Of a DNA stretch of 64,000 nt, positions 34,607 through 43,377 are shown in pieces. The stretch is from the NCBI RefSeq assembly GCF_003285005.1, contig NZ_QMFA01000004.1, forward strand, positions 1-64,000, written 5' to 3'. The position numbers and the translations under genes are program-made. The stretch is from Paenibacillus sp. YN15 (lineage in GTDB: Bacteria > Bacillota > Bacilli > Paenibacillales > NBRC-103111). The notes under the pieces are model-generated. The model ran no database searches, was not told where the DNA came from, and saw only the letters and a list, made by a program, of their open reading frames with translations. The number at the start of each line of letters is the position of its first letter. Position 1 is the stretch's first letter.

Positions 34607-34855
34607 TTAGTCGTTAACCACGTTTACGGTCATATTGTGCTTGGCAAATACCTCAACCATCGCTTTTTTGGCGTCATCCGCATCCGGACCGTGAACATGC
34701 AGATTATATGTACCGCTTGCCAAAAGCGTCGTAAACAATCCGAGGATACTCTTCACGTCGATATACTTATTATCGTATTGAAGAACGATGGAAGACCGGA
34801 ATTTGTTGGCGTTTTGGGAAATTTCTACAATCGCGGCGTTATTAGCATTTGGCAT
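34607..34855 (-). CDS. HPr-like protein lacking the phosphoryl-transfer histidine
   Basis: An 82-residue protein with the HPr fold. The central stretch YIDVKSILGLF aligns with the regulatory-serine region of HPr (Ser36 here, Ser46 in HPr), and the C-terminal helix DADDAKKAMVEVF matches. The first ten residues of HPr are shortened, and the position of His15, which carries phosphate in sugar transport, is taken by Asn5. It therefore cannot act as a PTS phosphocarrier, but the serine could still be a target of HPr kinase, as in Bacillus Crh, a CcpA co-regulator. The start at 34855 has GGAGGG upstream. It has its own promoter and terminator. The regulatory role is inferred. Confidence 0.75.
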   Translation of the reverse strand: MPNANNAAIVEISQNANKFRSSIVLQYDNKYIDVKSILGLFTTLLASGTYNLHVHGPDADDAKKAMVEVFAKHNMTVNVVND

Positions 34856-34905
34856 TGTGAATCCCTCCATATTAAACAGCATTGTATTTAGAAAAACTTA
34901 CCTTA

Positions 34906-34934
34906 ATAATACATGTGAAAAGGGTTACAAGCAA
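34906..34934 (-). promoter_or_regulatory. promoter of the HPr-like gene
   Basis: On the minus strand TTGCTT and TATTAT are 17 bases apart, about 50 bases before the start codon. Confidence 0.5.
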
Positions 34935-34954
34935 GCTGAACTTTTCTATCGGCG

Positions 34955-36070
34955 TTATTTCAGATTCTCCGGATTCAGCACTTCCAGCTGGGAAAGCACA
35001 AACCTGCCGTCCTTGCGGATCAGCACGTCATCGAACCAGATTTCCCCGCCGCCGTACTCCGGGCGCTGGATCAGCACCAAATCCCAGTGCACGCTGGACA
35101 CATTGCCGTTGTTGGCCGCCTTGTAGGCTTGGCCGGGAGTGAAGTGAATGCTGCCGTCAATCTTCTCGTCGAAGAGCGTATCCTTCATCGGGTGTTTGAT
35201 AAAGGGATTGAAGCCGAAGCTGAATTCCCCGATATACCGCGCGCCTTCATCCGCATCCAGAACTGCATTGATCCGGTCCGTATGATTGGCGGTGGCCTCC
35301 ACAATCTTGCCGTCCTTGAAGACAAAACGGATGTTTTCGTAGGTCACGCCCCCATTGACGGATGGGGTATTGTAGCTGATCACGCCGTTCACCGTGTTGC
35401 GGACAGGAGCGGTATACAGTTCTCCGTCGGGGATATTGCGCCGGCCGCAGCATTTGACCGAGCCGATATCCTTAATGGAGAATGAAATATCCGTTCCCGG
35501 TCCGGTGATGCGCACCCGGTCGGTTTTGTTCATGAGCTCCTGCAGCGGGTCCATAGCCCGGGCCATACGGGCGTAATCCAGATTGCACACATCGAAGTAA
35601 AAGTCCTCGAAGGCCTCGGTGCTGGTTCCCGCCAGCTGCGCCATGGCCGCATTGGGATAGCGGATAATGGTCCAACGGGTATGCTCCACCCGCTGCTCCA
35701 TATGAATCGGATGGCTGTACAGCCGGTTGAACAGCTTCATTTTGTCCTCCGGCACATCGGACAGCTCGCTTTGGTTGTCGCCGCCGCGGATGCCGATATA
35801 ACATTGCATTTCCTTCATCCGGGCAAGGTCCAGCTTGGCCCAGGTGAGGATTTGCTCCTCTGTGCAGCTTTTGAGAACACTGGCCATGACAGTGGCATCC
35901 CGCAGCTCCACAAACGGCATTCCGCCCCTTTTGTAGACCTCTTCCACCAGACAGCGGACAATTTCTCTTTCGGAGCCTAGCATATCGATAAGCACCTTGT
36001 CCCCCGGCTGTACGTCCAGGGAATATTGAACCAGATTTTGCGCTAAAATTTGAAGTCTGGGATCTCGCAT
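34955..36070 (-). CDS. M29-family aminopeptidase (AmpS/PepS)
   Basis: A 371-residue cytoplasmic metallo-aminopeptidase of family M29, which trims N-terminal residues from peptides using two metal ions. Typical stretches are VQPGDKVLIDMLGSE near residue 25, GPGTDISFSIKDIG in the middle, SVNGGVTYENIRFVFKDGKIVEATA, GEFSFGFNPFI near 275 and SSVHWDLVLIQRPEYGGGEIWFDD near the end; the late His and Asp residues are metal ligands. The start at 36070 has AAAGGAG upstream. It follows a TVP38 membrane protein gene by about 50 bases on the same strand. Confidence 0.9.
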   Translation of the reverse strand: MRDPRLQILAQNLVQYSLDVQPGDKVLIDMLGSEREIVRCLVEEVYKRGGMPFVELRDATVMASVLKSCTEEQILTWAKLDLARMKEMQCYIGIRGGDNQSELSDVPEDKMKLFNRLYSHPIHMEQRVEHTRWTIIRYPNAAMAQLAGTSTEAFEDFYFDVCNLDYARMARAMDPLQELMNKTDRVRITGPGTDISFSIKDIGSVKCCGRRNIPDGELYTAPVRNTVNGVISYNTPSVNGGVTYENIRFVFKDGKIVEATANHTDRINAVLDADEGARYIGEFSFGFNPFIKHPMKDTLFDEKIDGSIHFTPGQAYKAANNGNVSSVHWDLVLIQRPEYGGGEIWFDDVLIRKDGRFVLSQLEVLNPENLK

Positions 36071-36124
36071 AGTGTCTCCTTTCACATGACGAAGCGGCTT
36101 CATGCCCATTCAAAAAGCGGCAGG

Positions 36125-36808
36125 TTATTTAATCGGTTTGCCGGTCAGCTTGTTCTTGAACACCGTACCGAGAGCCAACAGCATGACAAAGACGGCGCAT
36201 AACAGCAGCAGCCTGCCTTTGTATTCGCGGAAGTGCAGCAGATCATGGCCGATGAAGGATTCCAGCAGGACAATCGGCAGCTTGCCGAAGACGGTAGCCA
36301 GAATATAATCCCGCGCCTTGATCTTGACCACCCCTGCGCCGAGGCTGACGGCAGTCGAGGGGATCACCGGAATCAGCCGGCCCAGCAGGACATAGAAAAA
36401 GCCGTTCTCCTCCATCCGTTTGTTGAACACGCGGACGGCATTGTAACGGGAAAGGGTTTTTTCGGCCTTGGCCCTGCCTGCCGAACGGGCGAAGGCAAAG
36501 GCGGTAACGGCGCCCAAAACAGCCATCACATAATTGATGGCAATTCCCCAGCCCAGCCCGAATACAAGAACATTCGCCCCGGCAACCAGGACAAACGGGA
36601 CAAAGGGCACCATAACCTGAACATAGACAATGGCCATTCCCAGAATGACGGAAAAGGCTCCGAAGGAACGCAAATAATCCGAAAGCTCTTGCACATTCAT
36701 ACGGGTAAGACGCTTGCCGGTATCGGTAAGCAGAATGAAAGCCACCGCTGCCGCAATTAAACAGACCGGGAGGAGAATCTTCCCCGCCTTTTGCCAGCTT
36801 TTTGCCAA
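36125..36808 (-). CDS. TVP38/TMEM64-family membrane protein
   Basis: A 227-residue membrane protein with about five helices, of the TVP38/TMEM64 (VTT/SNARE-associated, DedA-like) family. The re-entrant-loop stretch FVPFVLVAGANVLVFGLGWG near 70-90 and the second FFYVLLGRLIPVIPSTAVSLGAGV near 140-163 are the family signature. Relatives in Bacillus (YtxB, YdjZ, YhjE) have no firmly established role; related DedA proteins act as lipid carriers such as undecaprenyl-phosphate flippases. It lies upstream of the M29 aminopeptidase gene, possibly co-transcribed. Confidence 0.85.
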   Translation of the reverse strand: MAKSWQKAGKILLPVCLIAAAVAFILLTDTGKRLTRMNVQELSDYLRSFGAFSVILGMAIVYVQVMVPFVPFVLVAGANVLVFGLGWGIAINYVMAVLGAVTAFAFARSAGRAKAEKTLSRYNAVRVFNKRMEENGFFYVLLGRLIPVIPSTAVSLGAGVVKIKARDYILATVFGKLPIVLLESFIGHDLLHFREYKGRLLLLCAVFVMLLALGTVFKNKLTGKPIK

Positions 36809-36871
36809 AAAATTAACCCCCTGTCCAATTCCCTCCCTTATTGTACCATGTTTGCAGATGATGTAAACGTC

Positions 36872-37522
36872 CTAAAAATCGTAGATTGTTCGAACTGTCT
36901 CACCGCGGGCCTCCCCCGACTCCTCATAGATCATCCGGCTCTCCATAATCAGGCGCTCCGGCCTCCCGGTGGCCTGGTTCAGCCGGATGGTGCAGCTGCC
37001 TTCCGCAGACAGGGAGCCGATCGCTTCCTCCAGTGTGCCCAGGCTTTTCTGCGCTGCGGCAAGGATCTGCGGGTTCTCCAGCTCCTCCGTAACCCGCCGC
37101 AGCGAGGCCAGCCGCTCCTCCAGCCCTTCCTTCATGGTGCGGCTCCACGCTTCCTGCTCCAGGGACACCACCAGGGTGGTGGCGGGCAAACTATCGGCAG
37201 GCTTCTGGATGGCAACGGAGCGGTCCATAAGCTGCACCAGCTTGATGGCCTCCCGGTAGTCTGCAGACCACTGCCCCCATGTGGAGGCCAGCACCTGCGG
37301 AGGGACCGCAGACAGGACTATGCCGTCGGCAACGATTTCCGCCTCTGCCGCCCGGGCCGTCACCCGCTCCTTCCCCAGCTCCGAAAGCGCCCTGACCAAA
37401 AGCCGCTCTCCCCTGTCCGCATCTGTGGTCATTTGCAGGCCGGCTGCCCCGCTGCAGCCGACCGCAAGACACAAGCACAAACCAATCATTCCTGACGTTA
37501 TTCCTTGTTTCAAGCCGCGCAT
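36872..37522 (-). CDS. putative lipoprotein of unknown function
   Basis: A 216-residue predicted lipoprotein: signal sequence 1-22 with lipobox AVGC at about residues 21-24. The mature part is mixed alpha/beta, with a long helical middle (WSRTMKEGLEERLASLRRVTEELENPQILAAAQKSLGTLEEAIGSL) and a beta-rich end. I recognise no family. No transporter is nearby, and the TVP38 gene lies 63 bases downstream on the same strand. A GGAGGAGG ribosome site precedes the ATG. Confidence 0.65.
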   Translation of the reverse strand: MRGLKQGITSGMIGLCLCLAVGCSGAAGLQMTTDADRGERLLVRALSELGKERVTARAAEAEIVADGIVLSAVPPQVLASTWGQWSADYREAIKLVQLMDRSVAIQKPADSLPATTLVVSLEQEAWSRTMKEGLEERLASLRRVTEELENPQILAAAQKSLGTLEEAIGSLSAEGSCTIRLNQATGRPERLIMESRMIYEESGEARGETVRTIYDF

Positions 37523-37621
37523 GAAGCAACCTCCTCCTTCACGGAAAATGAACGCTCAGCCCTTAGCTTGCCAATCAGGAAGAGATTTCATCCTGCGGGG
37601 GAGCTTGGCTTCCCCAAAAGC

Positions 37622-37646
37622 AAAAAAACCGCCCCGCGGCGGTTTT
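37622..37646 (-). terminator. terminator of the GGDEF gene
   Basis: On the minus strand AAAACCGCC pairs with GGCGGTTTT over a short loop and is followed by seven T residues in all. Confidence 0.8.
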
Positions 37647-37661
37647 GCATCCGTTTTGTGT

Positions 37662-39623
37662 TTATCCGTTCATAATTCTGTTGCGTCCTACGTGCTTGGC
37701 CTTGTACAACGCCATATCCGAACGATAGAACAGGCTTTCCACACTGATCTTATCATCCTTCCAATGCCATTCGGACACGCCGCAGGACACCGTTACGGAA
37801 GGGCGGGTATCCTTCTCCACGCGGAAGCGGATGCGTTCGGCAATCCTGAGGGCCTGCTCCGCCATCACCTGCGGCAGATAAATGGCCAGCTCCTCTCCGC
37901 CCCAGCGGGCGGCAATGTCCGTATCCCGGATGCAGGAGCGGATGATCTTGCTCACCTGAATCAGAATTTCATCCCCCACCTGATGCCCGTAAGTGTCGTT
38001 CACCTGCTTGAAATAGTCGATATCCACCACAATCAGGGAGCCGCAGACATCCTTCTTCTGATGGTTGCCCACCTGCTCGTCCAGAAAGCTGCGGGCGTAC
38101 AATCCCGTCAGGTTGTCGGTAATTACCATCCGCCGCACCTCCGCATGCAGGGAGGCGTTGGTCAGAGCCAATCCGATATGGCCGGCCAGAACCTGAAGCA
38201 GCTTGTAATTGTCGTACGAAAAAAATCCCGGCTGCTGATGGGCCACCAGAATGGCGCCTTTGGCTTCATCGTGGACAAGCAGCGGGGCCACAATCAGCGA
38301 GCGGGCGCCGGTAAGCTGCATCAATCGGGAGGTTGGGGCATTGGGCTGAGCCCAATAATCGGAGACGATCACCGGCTCCTTGGACTTGCAGACCGCCCCC
38401 GCAAATCCTGAATTTTCATCGAAGGTTTCTTGCAGAATGGCCGGAACATTGGCCGCATGAACCACAAATTTGCCCGTCCCCTGATTAAGCTGGAGAATGC
38501 AGCAGTAATCCGCCTTAAAAGTCTGCATCAGCTCCGCGGATGCAAAATTGAAGATATCCTTCATCTTGAGGCTTTGATTCAATTGTTTGGTCAGCTCGTT
38601 GATCAGCCGCAGCTCATTGACCAGGAGATTGGACTGCTCGTACAGCTTGGCGTTCTCAAAAGCCGATCCGGCGGCGCTGGAGAGCACCTGCATGATCCGG
38701 ATGTCCGCCGGCCCGAAATTACCCTTATGGGAGTGCAGATGCATCACTCCGTAAATCCCCTGCTTCCCGCTGATGGGCACCGCCATCTGAAATTCGCCGG
38801 GACGCCTGCATTCGTCAATGACGATTTTGCCTTCCATAAAAGCTCTTGTGCAGACATGCTCGTCCATTCCGGCAAAATTCAGCACCTTTACCGGAAGCCC
38901 GGAACGGGGCTGTTCCTGTGTCATCAAAAGGTCGATCCCCGCGTCGGGGTACAATTCGTTGATGCGGCGGATCATTCCGCCCAGCACCTCGTCGGTATCG
39001 ATCTTGGAGTAGAGATCCAGGGCCATCTGAAACAGAATATCCTTTTTGCGGGTCTCCCGCTCCTCCGCAATCCGCTCGTTCCGCAAGGAACGGCCCGCCG
39101 TCTTCTCAATATGGACATACAGCCAGCCGGGGAAGCCCAGGCCAAGCTTGGTTATACTGTCCGCACTTGCGGGATACCCCTCCCGCATCACCAGCCCCAG
39201 GGCAAGGGCCGGGTTGCCGCGGGAGTCATGCAGCGCCATCTGGGCAATTTGCTCTCCGGATACCCGGAAGACTCCGCTGCATTCCCCGTTCGGGTCTATG
39301 CCATGACGAAGCAAGCCCTCCCGCAGCTCCGCTCCCGGGCAGCTCAACGGAGCCGCTTCTCTGAATTCAAGCCAATTGCCCGAAGCGTCCCGGATAAACC
39401 AGCCTTTGGCCTCCGCGCTTAATACCGGCTCCGCCTGCTTGGCCCAATCGTCAAATGCGGCTTTGGCCAGAGCAATCCATTGTATATCGTTGCCAAACGA
39501 TGCAGCCGAAGCCTCGCAGTATTCGGGGTTCAGCTGCAGCCTGCACGGGGCGGCTGCAGCCCCATCTTCCTCCCGCAACCTCTCTTCGGATGCCGGCTCT
39601 CGGCCTATGCTCTGGCTTTCCAT
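37662..39623 (-). CDS. GAF-GGDEF sensor diguanylate cyclase
   Basis: A 653-residue cytoplasmic signalling protein with no membrane helices. A PAS-like N-terminal region (about 50-150) is followed by two GAF domains (about 180-310 and 340-475) and a GGDEF domain (about 490-650). The active-site motif reads RWGGEEL, an accepted variant of GG(D/E)EF, and RDTD lies five residues before it, matching the RxxD inhibitory site for c-di-GMP feedback. It therefore looks able to make c-di-GMP from two GTP in response to a ligand of the GAF domains. The start at 39623 has GAGGG upstream. The ligand is unknown. Confidence 0.87.
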   Translation of the reverse strand: MESQSIGREPASEERLREEDGAAAAPCRLQLNPEYCEASAASFGNDIQWIALAKAAFDDWAKQAEPVLSAEAKGWFIRDASGNWLEFREAAPLSCPGAELREGLLRHGIDPNGECSGVFRVSGEQIAQMALHDSRGNPALALGLVMREGYPASADSITKLGLGFPGWLYVHIEKTAGRSLRNERIAEERETRKKDILFQMALDLYSKIDTDEVLGGMIRRINELYPDAGIDLLMTQEQPRSGLPVKVLNFAGMDEHVCTRAFMEGKIVIDECRRPGEFQMAVPISGKQGIYGVMHLHSHKGNFGPADIRIMQVLSSAAGSAFENAKLYEQSNLLVNELRLINELTKQLNQSLKMKDIFNFASAELMQTFKADYCCILQLNQGTGKFVVHAANVPAILQETFDENSGFAGAVCKSKEPVIVSDYWAQPNAPTSRLMQLTGARSLIVAPLLVHDEAKGAILVAHQQPGFFSYDNYKLLQVLAGHIGLALTNASLHAEVRRMVITDNLTGLYARSFLDEQVGNHQKKDVCGSLIVVDIDYFKQVNDTYGHQVGDEILIQVSKIIRSCIRDTDIAARWGGEELAIYLPQVMAEQALRIAERIRFRVEKDTRPSVTVSCGVSEWHWKDDKISVESLFYRSDMALYKAKHVGRNRIMNG

Positions 39624-39679
39624 TTTGAATCCCTCTTCTTCTATCAGCACTCCACGGGACCAAAGCGCTCTTTCGAATT

Positions 39680-39701
39680 GTATCAGTTAGTTCTATGATA
39701 C
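39680..39701. promoter_or_regulatory. small inverted repeat upstream of the GGDEF gene
   Basis: GTATCA and TGATAC are separated by ten bases in the AT-rich control region of the GGDEF gene. It could be a repressor operator. No clear -35/-10 pair is seen around it. Confidence 0.3.
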
Positions 39702-39756
39702 TATTTTTTTAACCAAGTTGCACCTAAGCTTTTAATAAAAATGCTGTTTCTTCCGC

Positions 39757-39784
39757 TTGACTTTTCATCCCCATTTCTTATAAT
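39757..39784 (+). promoter_or_regulatory. promoter of rpsD
   Basis: TTGACT and a consensus TATAAT are 16 bases apart. Transcription should start near 39791, leaving a leader of about 195 bases. Confidence 0.75.
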
Positions 39785-39790
39785 ATAGTT

Positions 39791-39985
39791 TGTTGAGTTC
39801 ACGCGGATATTTCCGCCGGTGGAATGACAAGTGTCACCCTTACTGATTTTGTTGCTGATGGGACAGCGGCTGAACTTTCCTGTCAGGCGGGCTGCCTTAG
39901 AGACAAGCCTTTAAACAAAGTCAGGCACTTTACGTTCACCATGGATCACTCCAACAAATTGAACCTTAAAGGAGTATGTTGATAC
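39791..39985 (+). promoter_or_regulatory. long rpsD leader, possible S4 autoregulatory RNA
   Basis: The leader between promoter and rpsD is long and contains several pairings (GACAG with CTGTC at about 39861-39883, GGCT with AGCC at about 39891-39910). Bacillus rpsD is known to be repressed by its own product S4 binding its leader. A similar structure is inferred here but not proven; AAAGGAG lies before the ATG. Confidence 0.45.
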
Positions 39986-40588
39986 ATGGCACGTTACACA
40001 GGTCCTAAGTTTAAATTGAGCCGCCGTCTGGGCATTTCCCTGTCCGGCACCGGCAAAGAACTGGCAAAACGCCCGTTTCCCCCCGGAGTACACGGCCCCG
40101 GCCAAAAGAAGAAATTGAGCGGCTATGGCGTTCAATTGCAAGAAAAGCAAAAGCTGCGTCAAATGTACGGCTTGAACGAAAAGCAATTCCGCAACCTGTT
40201 TGACAAGTCCGCCAAGATCAAGGGTATTCACGGCGAAAACTTCATGTTCCTGCTGGAGAGCCGTCTGGACAACCTGGTTTACCGCATGGGCCTGTCCAAC
40301 AGCCGCGCCGGCGCCCGCCAATTGGTCGCCCACGGACATGTGACCGTAAACGGCAAGAAAGTAAACATCCCTTCCTACCTGGCACAACCGGGCGACGTAA
40401 TCGGGCTGCGTGAAAGAAGCCGCAACCTGACCGTGATCAAGGAAGCTCTCTCCGGCCGTGTGTCCATTCCCAACTATGTGGAATTCAATGAATCCGCTAT
40501 GGAAGGCCGTTTCGTCCGTTATCCGGAACGCGCCGAGCTGTCCCAAGACATCGACGAAAAGCAAATCGTCGAGTTCTACAGCCGTTAA
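39986..40588 (+). CDS. rpsD: 30S ribosomal protein S4
   Basis: A 200-residue S4, a primary 16S rRNA-binding protein that nucleates assembly of the small subunit. The N-terminus [16 protein letters not shown] and the S4 RNA-binding domain ([31 protein letters not shown], from about residue 92) are characteristic. The length is that of Bacillus RpsD. It is a single-gene operon, as in Bacillus, with its own promoter, long leader and terminator. Bacillus-type S4 lacks the zinc-binding cysteines found in some homologues, and none is seen here. Confidence 0.97.
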   Translation: MARYTGPKFKLSRRLGISLSGTGKELAKRPFPPGVHGPGQKKKLSGYGVQLQEKQKLRQMYGLNEKQFRNLFDKSAKIKGIHGENFMFLLESRLDNLVYRMGLSNSRAGARQLVAHGHVTVNGKKVNIPSYLAQPGDVIGLRERSRNLTVIKEALSGRVSIPNYVEFNESAMEGRFVRYPERAELSQDIDEKQIVEFYSR

Positions 40589-40627
40589 TCCTTTTCATGC
40601 GCCGCGGCGCATGATTATGATGGCACA

Positions 40628-40668
40628 ACAAGCAGGCCCATGCGCAAATGCATGGGCCTGCTTGTTTT
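40628..40668 (+). terminator. terminator of rpsD
   Basis: A 16-base near-perfect stem (ACAAGCAGGCCCATGC with GCATGGGCCTGCTTGT), then TTTT. Very strong. Confidence 0.92.
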
Positions 40669-40691
40669 CCCGCCTATACACCCATCCCCCT

Positions 40692-41303
40692 CTATGACCT
40701 GTACCGGTTCTCCGTGGGATATAAAACGGCATGCGGCGGAGTCCATTTGGGCGGGCCGTACTTTTTCAGATAGGACAGCTTATTCAGGTAGGTTGCCACA
40801 TCCACCTCCTGGGTGAAGCGTTGGAACAGCTCCCAGCAGGCATACACGTCATTCATGGCCCGGTGGGCGCCATCCAGCGTGATCGCGTACTGGTTGCAGG
40901 TTTCCTGGAGCGTGTACGGGTAATACAGCAGCTCCCTGCTGATGGTCAGCGTATCCACGAAGGGATTGTCGAAGCTGCGCTTCGCCAGCCGCATCAGGGC
41001 ATGATGCAGAAAGGCCAGATCAAAGGCCGCATTGTGCGCCACCAGAATGCTGTCCTTCAACAAGCGGTTCAGAATCCGGAAAGCCGTATCCTCATCCATG
41101 CCATCCGCCAGATCCCCATCCTTCAGCCCGGTAATCTCCGTAATTTTCGGCGGGATCCTCCCGCCGAAGCGGACCAAAGTGGAAAATTCGCTGACCACCT
41201 TGCCGCCTTTGCACCGGATGGCCGCGATTTCGATCACCCGGTCCTTCTCCGCATCCAAACCCGACGTTTCAAAATCAAAAACAGTAATAAATGAATCCTT
41301 CAT
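40692..41303 (-). CDS. DnaQ-like 3'-5' exonuclease (DEDDh)
   Basis: A 203-residue exonuclease of the DnaQ/PolC-epsilon fold. Exo I is FDFETSGLD (about residues 9-17), Exo II is VAHNAAFDLAFL (about 87-98), and Exo III is HRAMNDV (about 148-154), completing the DEDDh set of metal-binding residues. The length suggests a stand-alone proofreading-type or DNA/RNA-trimming enzyme rather than part of a polymerase. The 60-residue tail (YLNKLSYLKKYGPPKW) has no known domain. No neighbour suggests a specific role. Confidence 0.87.
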   Translation of the reverse strand: MKDSFITVFDFETSGLDAEKDRVIEIAAIRCKGGKVVSEFSTLVRFGGRIPPKITEITGLKDGDLADGMDEDTAFRILNRLLKDSILVAHNAAFDLAFLHHALMRLAKRSFDNPFVDTLTISRELLYYPYTLQETCNQYAITLDGAHRAMNDVYACWELFQRFTQEVDVATYLNKLSYLKKYGPPKWTPPHAVLYPTENRYRS

Positions 41304-41450
41304 CTCATTCCCCGTATCCTAGAATGTATTGTAATAATGAGAACCATAATCATCTATTCGCCGTTGCTGTTGGAAAATCCTTCTTTGGGTGCTAAAACCA
41401 TCACATAACGGCTCCTCCAGCACTGTCGCCTGAGACAAGCGCAGCGCTAT

Positions 41451-41629
41451 CCGGACTGACGATCCGTTATTTGCGGTATTTTTGCGTTTTTCACACTTTC
41501 GCGGACACACGGGACGTTATTACCTCGCCATCCCGTCCCAATCAGCTCTTTCCTGCCAAATAACGGCTCCTGTGTCCGCCAGAATGAAGAAACTCCACAT
41601 GATGGGCAAATAACGGATTCTCTGTCAGC
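41451..41629. repeat. intergenic palindromic element E3 (TAACGG family)
   Basis: The 41304-41732 gap holds no gene. Inverted arms at 41451-41471 and 41501-41521 and direct arms at 41559-41579 and 41609-41629 are each 50 bases apart and share a centre near 41540. The outer pair (GCAAATAACGGAT with its complement) and the inner pair (AATAACG...GTGTCCGC with its complement) each match best within the pair, so the whole could fold into one long interrupted stem. A degenerate further arm may lie at 41403. A short GC hairpin (CCGCCCC, GGGGCGG) at about 41672-41690 lies between it and tyrS. Confidence 0.7.
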
Positions 41630-41732
41630 CAGGGAAACGCTGCTTTCCCCGTCCAACAGCTTTTTTCTGCCCGCCCCAAGGGGCGGCGGTTCTTGAGGTT
41701 GATTGTCCGAATACGGCTGCCATGTTGAGTTC

Positions 41733-42992
41733 TCATAACAGTCGAATTCGCACCATACTGCGTTTGCCCACCTGAATCACGTCCCCGTCTGCGGGAACCA
41801 CCTCCGCCAGGAGGTCCTCCACCTTTACCTCGTTCAGCTTGACGGCTCCTCCCTGAATGCTGCGCCGGGCTTCCCCGTTGGAGGGCGCAAGCCCCAGAGC
41901 CACCAGCAGCCGGACAACCCGGATGGCGCCGTTCTCCCCCAGCTCGCTGCGGCGGAGAACCGCGTCCGGAATATCCGCCGGCAGGGCCCGCTCCTGGAAG
42001 ACGGTGACAAAATACCGCTTCGCCTCCGCCGCCGCCTGTTCCCCGTGATACAAACGGACCAGCGTATGGGCCAAATTCATTTTGGCATCCCTGGGATGAA
42101 TCCACCCCTCCCGGAGTCCGGCGGACAGAGCCTCCAGCTCCGCCGGAGAAATATCCGTCGCCAGCCCGTAGAATTTCAGCATCAGCTCATCGGGAATGGA
42201 CATGGCCTTGCCAAAGATTTCCCGGGGCTCCTCATCAATGCCGATATAGTTGCCCAGGCTTTTGCTCATTTTGTTGACGCCGTCCAGCCCCTCCAGCAGC
42301 GGCATGGTCATGGCCACCTGAGCCGGCATTCCGTACTCCTTCTGCAGGGTTCTGCCCATCAGCAGATTGAAGGTCTGGTCCGTTCCGCCCAGCTCCACAT
42401 CCGTATGCAGCGCCACCGAGTCATACCCCTGCATCAGCGGGTAAAAGAACTCGTGGATATGAATGGCCTGGCCGCCGGTGTAGCGCTTCTGGAAATCATC
42501 CCGCTCCAGCATCCGGGCCACCGTGGTTTTGGCCGCCAGCCCCACCACATCGGCAAAGGTCAGCGGAGCAAGCCACTTGGAGTTGAAGTGGACCTCCGTC
42601 AAAACCGGGTCGAGAATCTTGTAAATCTGCTTGCGGTAGGTTTCCGCATTGCGGCGCACATCCTCCTCGGACAATTGCTTGCGGGTCTCCGACTTCCCCG
42701 TGGGATCGCCGATCCGGCCGGTAAAATCGCCGATAATCAGCTGTACCCGGTGGCCGCATTCCTGAAACTGGCGGAGCTTGTGCAGCACCACCGTATGGCC
42801 CAAATGAATATCCGGCGCAGACGGGTCCATACCCAGCTTTACGTTCAACGGCCTGCCTTCCGCTATGGAATCGGCAATTTTCTGCTTGAGCGCATCCTCC
42901 GGCACCACCTCGCTGGCTCCGCTCCGGAGAATCGCCCATTGCCGCTCAACCTCCTGCTGCTGCTCTGTTGACAATTCGTTCCATTCCGCCAT
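41733..42992 (-). CDS. tyrS: tyrosyl-tRNA synthetase
   Basis: A 419-residue class I synthetase that joins tyrosine to tRNA-Tyr. The HIGH motif appears as HLGH (MDPSAPDIHLGHTVVL, about 55-70), the KMSKS loop as KMSKSLGN (about 238-245), and a C-terminal S4-like RNA-binding domain ends the protein (GGAVKLNEVKVEDLL). The KMSKS form and length correspond to the TyrZ/TyrRS group common in Paenibacillaceae; I use tyrS as the general name. It is preceded by a T-box leader on the same strand, which ties its expression to uncharged tRNA-Tyr. Confidence 0.95.
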   Translation of the reverse strand: MAEWNELSTEQQQEVERQWAILRSGASEVVPEDALKQKIADSIAEGRPLNVKLGMDPSAPDIHLGHTVVLHKLRQFQECGHRVQLIIGDFTGRIGDPTGKSETRKQLSEEDVRRNAETYRKQIYKILDPVLTEVHFNSKWLAPLTFADVVGLAAKTTVARMLERDDFQKRYTGGQAIHIHEFFYPLMQGYDSVALHTDVELGGTDQTFNLLMGRTLQKEYGMPAQVAMTMPLLEGLDGVNKMSKSLGNYIGIDEEPREIFGKAMSIPDELMLKFYGLATDISPAELEALSAGLREGWIHPRDAKMNLAHTLVRLYHGEQAAAEAKRYFVTVFQERALPADIPDAVLRRSELGENGAIRVVRLLVALGLAPSNGEARRSIQGGAVKLNEVKVEDLLAEVVPADGDVIQVGKRSMVRIRLL

Positions 42993-43037
42993 AATAGCTC
43001 CCCCTCTTCATATGTGCAAAACACAAAACAGACGCAA

Positions 43038-43371
43038 ACAAAAAAACCTCCCCATCCCCCAACATAAGGGACGAGAAGGTTAAACCCGCGGTACCACCCT
43101 GATTAAAGCATCGCAGCCGATGCTTTCGCTCTAAACAGATAACGGGAGAACCCGTGAGAGAAGCCGGTGACGGCGCCCATCTTACAGCTGGGCCATCAGA
43201 ATAAAGGCTGCTCCAAGCTCCGGACAATGTAATTCGGATTCTGCCGCCATGTACCGGCTCCCACCAACCGCCGGCTCTCTGAATTTACATGTGCGCAGCC
43301 TACTGGGCGTTCATCACACCGTGTCCTTCGACGCTTTTTGCCATATAAAGGCGCAGGTTTGCGCCAGCATT
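43038..43371 (-). promoter_or_regulatory. T-box riboswitch of tyrS
   Basis: On the minus strand the invariant T-box AGGGTGGTACCGCGGG lies at 43085-43100, followed by the terminator CCTTCTCGTCCC...GGGGATGGGGAGG and seven T residues (43040-43079). The antiterminator is formed when the T-box pairs. Upstream, GAGAGCCGG and GGTTGGTGGGAGCCGG form the distal part of stem I. A UAC tyrosine codon occurs downstream of it in AATTACATT, a candidate specifier, but the exact specifier loop was not folded. The 5' end is set by the promoter at 43378-43407. Confidence 0.9.
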
Positions 43372-43377
43372 TCACCT

